Shown here: piece by piece, positions 7,533 through 9,621 of the stretch | Layout: each line of letters starts with the position of its first letter | Position numbering within the stretch: position 1 is the first letter of the stretch | NCBI GenBank assembly: GCA_964386705.1 | Contig: CAYLTY010000291.1 | Coordinates: 1 to 9,621 of the forward strand | Direction: 5' to 3' | From: AM-0621 sp964386705 | GTDB taxonomy: Bacteria > Planctomycetota > Planctomycetia > Planctomycetales > Planctomycetaceae | DNA length: 9,621 bases | Translations under genes and position numbers: made by a program | Notes under the pieces: generated by a model | Told to the model about the DNA's origin: nothing | Seen by the model: only the letters and a program-made list of their open reading frames with translations | The model's database searches: none

Positions 7533-7554
7533 GGCGAGTGAACTAACTCTCGCC
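7533..7554 (-). other. Small hairpin in the DUF58-BatA spacer
   Basis: GGCGAG (7533-7538) and CTCGCC (7549-7554) form a six-pair stem with a ten-base loop. It lies in the 78-base gap between the DUF58 stop and the BatA-like start. There is no T-tract, so it is not a terminator; it may be an mRNA processing or stability element, or chance. Confidence 0.25.
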
Positions 7555-7582
7555 GCCCACATCAAATCCTGTTTCAACGCGG

Positions 7583-8476
7583 CTAGGTACGACTCACCAG
7601 GAACCGCATCAGCACTTGCTCATAGTTCTCATCAATACTGACGCGGTGGTAGTCGATCGCCGATTCCAGCACGACCTGTTTGAAGTCCGTCAGATATTTT
7701 TGCAGGGCCTTGTGATAGCGGTCCGCGATTTCATTCGGCTCGGCAAACACCGCCGGGCCGCCTTCCATGTCGATGAACCGCATCGGTCGCTTGAACGTAA
7801 AAGCCAACTCCTGCGGGTCCAGCAGGTGGAACGTCACGACGTCATGTTTCCGAAATCGCAGGTGCTGGAAACAACTGCGTAGCTCTGCGGGCTCGATGAA
7901 GAAATCTGAGAGCACGATGATCAACGCCCGCTGCCGGATCGTTTCCGCCAGTTCGTGCAGGACCGATGCGAGATGCGTTTCATCTTGCGGCTGAGCTTGT
8001 TCCAAGATGTCGAACGCTGTCATCAAGTGGGCCGGATTGCGCTTCGGCGGCAGGTGTTTGACGATACCTTTCGCGACGCAGGATACGCCAACGGCGTCAC
8101 CCTGTTGCACGGCCAGATACGCAATAGCCCCTGCCAGCTTGCGGGCATATTCCAGTTTGGTGACGCCCGTCGAACCAAAATCCATCGACCCGCTGGTGTC
8201 AACAACCAGACAGCAGCGCAGGTTGGTGTCCGCTTCGAACTCTTTGACGTAGAAGCGATCGGATCGGCCATAAGCCCGCCAATCAAGACGTCTCAGATCA
8301 TCGCCCGGAACGTATTTTCGGTACTCAGCGAACTCGACGCTGGCACCGCGATGCGGACTCTGATGTCGCCCAGACACGTTGCCCTGCATCGGTCGACGCG
8401 ACAGCAGCGGTACTGCCGCCAGTCGCGACAGTACCTGAGGATCCAGAAAGCTCCGCGAGCGTCGATCAGGAGTCAT
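7583..8476 (-). CDS. DUF58 domain protein (VWA-like)
   Basis: A protein of 297 residues that matches the DUF58 family over nearly its full length. The family core is clear: SGRHQSPHRGASVEFAEYR (35-53), YVPGDDLRRLDWRAYGRSDR (55-74) and YVKEFEADTN (76-85). A VWA-like fold follows with a MIDAS motif DTSGS (D93, S95, S97), T167 and D191 in VLSDFF. DUF58 proteins are regular partners of MoxR AAA+ ATPases, and the gene lies downstream of moxR and upstream of the BatA-like gene, in the usual order except for the inserted Rpn gene. No membrane segment is visible, so it is probably cytosolic and recruited to the ATPase. The ATG at 8476 has no SD; 33 bases separate it from the Rpn stop. Confidence 0.92.
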   Translation of the reverse strand: MTPDRRSRSFLDPQVLSRLAAVPLLSRRPMQGNVSGRHQSPHRGASVEFAEYRKYVPGDDLRRLDWRAYGRSDRFYVKEFEADTNLRCCLVVDTSGSMDFGSTGVTKLEYARKLAGAIAYLAVQQGDAVGVSCVAKGIVKHLPPKRNPAHLMTAFDILEQAQPQDETHLASVLHELAETIRQRALIIVLSDFFIEPAELRSCFQHLRFRKHDVVTFHLLDPQELAFTFKRPMRFIDMEGGPAVFAEPNEIADRYHKALQKYLTDFKQVVLESAIDYHRVSIDENYEQVLMRFLVSRT

Positions 8477-8509
8477 GTCGTTTCAGTTTTGATGGGAACA
8501 CCGGCGGGG

Positions 8510-8785
8510 TTACTCAGGTTGAGCAGGTTTCGGCCACTGTGCTTTGAGTTCATCCAGAGACGACGCCACCAGTGCGGCTCGATGCATTCTTCGCAGTTCT
8601 TCATCAGACAGACGATTGATTTCTTCCAAGAGCGCGGCATCCAGTTGTCCGAACCGAACTTCGATTGTCTCGCACAGCGTTTCCCGCAGAGCTTCAGTCC
8701 GGCCTTCAGTCCGGCCTTCGACGCGGCCCTCGACGAGCCCCTTCGCTAGTGCGTTTCGTTCCCAGGTCGTCACATATGCGGGCAT
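8510..8785 (-). CDS. Candidate internal product: Rpn C-terminal small protein (RpnS-like)
   Basis: Inside the Rpn gene and in the same frame, an ATG at 8785 (M228 of the long form) is preceded by the purine run GGAAAGAGAG, ending six bases before it, the best SD-like sequence near any start in this gene. Translation from here gives 91 residues: a short lead, the GLVE/GRVE/GRTE/GRTE repeats and a charged helical end (LEEINRLSDEELRRMHRAAL is part of it). In studied Rpn loci the variable C-terminal part is made separately and blocks the full-length nuclease, with a helix containing a variable number of four-residue repeats. That this gene does the same is inference from the matching layout. Another ATG at 8803 lacks an SD. 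Confidence 0.4.
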   Translation of the reverse strand: MPAYVTTWERNALAKGLVEGRVEGRTEGRTEALRETLCETIEVRFGQLDAALLEEINRLSDEELRRMHRAALVASSLDELKAQWPKPAQPE

Positions 8786-9466
8786 GGCATGCTCTCTTTC
8801 CATGACATCGTGCTGCTTGGTGAAGTCTGCGGCGAGTGCCGCGGGCAGCACCATAATCCAATCGAGAAACCGCAGCAGTTCAAGCACATCTTCACGAATC
8901 CAACCAGCTCGATAGAGATTCCGGCACAAGCTGAGCTTCCATATCAGCCGGGCTTCGGGATCTCGACGAGTTTCCTTTGATTTCAGGTGAGCCATCACCG
9001 CGAACGCAATCCGATTCTGGCTCGATTCCAGTTCCGACCAACGCTCCGACCAATCCAGTAGCTTGGCAATCGGATACTCACACAAGATCCGACAGCCGCA
9101 CAGTTCCGATACGTAAGCTCGCGGTCTCCAGTCCGGGTTTTCGTCGGCCAGAACCGCGAGGCTGATCACCGGGCGGTCGTAGGCATCGGTCAATCGCATG
9201 AAGTACTCGAACATCCGTCGCTCGAAACCCGACTCTTCGTCGCCTTGCACTTCGATGTGAATAAGCACCCATTGCTCGCGACCATCGAGTAGCCAGACCT
9301 TGACTAACTTGTCGACGAAGCGGCGTCCGAGTTCCGCGTCGCGGACGATTTGTTGCAACTCCTTATCGAGAAACTCGGGTTCGCGAGTCCAATCGACGAC
9401 ATCATGCACCAAGGGAAACAGCAGCTTCAAAAAGTCCTGCAGGAAGCAATCAACGGTTCCTTCCAC
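8510..9466 (-). CDS. Rpn family nuclease (PD-(D/E)XK), probable 5' frameshift
   Basis: A frame of 318 residues from GTG at 9466. It matches the Rpn (recombination-promoting nuclease / putative transposase) family common in planctomycetes. The nuclease core is visible: FLDKELQQIVRDAELGRR (32-49), D52 in VDKLVKVWLLDG and E72-x-Q74 in HIEVQ, the D...ExQ form of the PD-(D/E)XK site. A helical middle follows, then a C-terminal tail with four four-residue repeats (243-258). Family members usually begin like MTDFDSPWKE; that sequence is present upstream in the -1-related frame (ATG at 9486) and connects to this frame near 9451. The GTG has no SD, so it is probably not the native start. Known Rpn proteins act as toxic nucleases in phage defence. 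The gene sits between moxR and DUF58, 33 bases before the latter. Confidence 0.82.
   Translation of the reverse strand: MEGTVDCFLQDFLKLLFPLVHDVVDWTREPEFLDKELQQIVRDAELGRRFVDKLVKVWLLDGREQWVLIHIEVQGDEESGFERRMFEYFMRLTDAYDRPVISLAVLADENPDWRPRAYVSELCGCRILCEYPIAKLLDWSERWSELESSQNRIAFAVMAHLKSKETRRDPEARLIWKLSLCRNLYRAGWIREDVLELLRFLDWIMVLPAALAADFTKQHDVMEREHAMPAYVTTWERNALAKGLVEGRVEGRTEGRTEALRETLCETIEVRFGQLDAALLEEINRLSDEELRRMHRAALVASSLDELKAQWPKPAQPE
8693..8740 (-). repeat. Four tandem 12-bp repeats in the Rpn gene
   Basis: On the plus strand: TTCAGTCCGGCC twice in identical copies (8693-8704, 8705-8716), then TTCGACGCGGCC (8717-8728) and CTCGACGAGCCC (8729-8740). The unit is 12 bp, so gain or loss keeps the frame; on the coding strand it gives GLVE, GRVE, GRTE, GRTE. 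The two identical copies point to recent duplication by slippage or recombination. Confidence 0.9.
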
Positions 9467-9486
9467 GGACTATCGAAGTCGGTCAT
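9449..9486 (-). pseudogene. Displaced N-terminus of the Rpn gene (frameshift site near 9451)
   Basis: From ATG at 9486 the minus strand reads MTDFDSPWKEPLIASC and soon meets a stop. MTDFDSPWKE is the usual beginning of planctomycete Rpn proteins as I know them, and the ATG has GGG five bases upstream. Joining at TTG (9453-9451) to the downstream frame, as if one G were missing (TTGGAT reduced to TTGAT), would give a smooth family-like start: ...PWKEPLDCFLQDFLKLLFP. This indicates a one-base deletion, a sequencing error or a -1 recoding event. It lies 31 bases after the moxR stop. Confidence 0.75.
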
Positions 9487-9517
9487 GTCGGCCCTTTGTG
9501 ACACGCCCAAAGTTTCG

Positions 9518-9621
9518 TTACGCGTCCTTGCTGGATTCCTCAACCAGTCGTTTCACGATCCGCTTGGCATCAATGCCCTCGGCTTGAGCGGCGAAGGTTG
9601 TGATGATGCGGTGCTGTAAGA
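9518..9621 (-). CDS. MoxR-type AAA+ ATPase, C-terminal fragment at window edge
   Basis: The frame enters from the right edge (first full codon at 9619) and ends with TAA at 9520-9518. The 33 visible residues (LQHRIITTFAAQAEGIDAKR, then IVKRLVEESSKDA) match the C-terminal lid end of MoxR ATPases, in which a hHRIIxxFxAxAEGh pattern precedes a last helix. The ATPase core lies outside the window. MoxR ATPases work with VWA proteins as chaperone-like remodelling machines, and the DUF58 and BatA-like genes downstream fit this. The assignment rests on a short stretch plus the strong gene context. Confidence 0.85.
   Translation of the reverse strand, partial: LQHRIITTFAAQAEGIDAKRIVKRLVEESSKDA

Noticed and set aside
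7955..8749. A 264-residue plus-strand open frame antisense to the DUF58 and Rpn genes
   Set aside because: It spans two well-supported minus-strand genes and their spacer, and its sequence has no family features.

Overview
The window looks like a piece of a planctomycete chromosome. The reasons are a DUF1571 protein (a family I know mainly from Planctomycetes), a MoxR / DUF58 / BatA-type cluster with long intergenic gaps, a rhomboid with a TPR-like tail, moderately high GC, and many starts without a clear Shine-Dalgarno. I cannot name the genus.

Layout. Bases 1-800 hold no gene I can support, only palindromes and a possible RNA hairpin. Bases 801-1844 (+) encode a membrane-anchored DUF1571 protein, followed by a UUCG hairpin and a strong intrinsic terminator. 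On the minus strand lie a CxxC peroxiredoxin-like protein (1949-2524) and a rhomboid intramembrane protease with a helical C-terminal extension (2639-3790). A divergent spacer leads to a plus-strand fusion of a thioredoxin-fold domain that has lost its cysteine and a prolyl-4-hydroxylase-type 2OG-Fe(II) oxygenase (4148-5251). An imperfect 15-bp inverted repeat sits between this gene and the convergent cluster to its right.

The right half (5444-9621, all minus strand, transcribed leftwards) is a MoxR-type operon: the C-terminus of a MoxR AAA+ ATPase at the window edge, an Rpn-family nuclease gene, a DUF58 protein, and a BatA-like membrane protein with a VWA domain. MoxR ATPases with DUF58 and VWA partners are thought to act as a chaperone-like or protein-maturation machine at the membrane.

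The most interesting element is the Rpn gene inserted between moxR and DUF58. It carries four tandem 12-bp repeats coding four-residue units (GLVE, GRVE, GRTE, GRTE) just after a plausible internal start. This is the architecture described for Rpn gene-within-gene toxin-antitoxin phage-defence loci. Its 5' end appears to be frameshifted: a family-like N-terminus (MTDFDSPWKEPL) with an SD-like sequence lies one frame away from the rest of the protein. The toxin reading frame may therefore be damaged or controlled while the putative antitoxin part stays intact.
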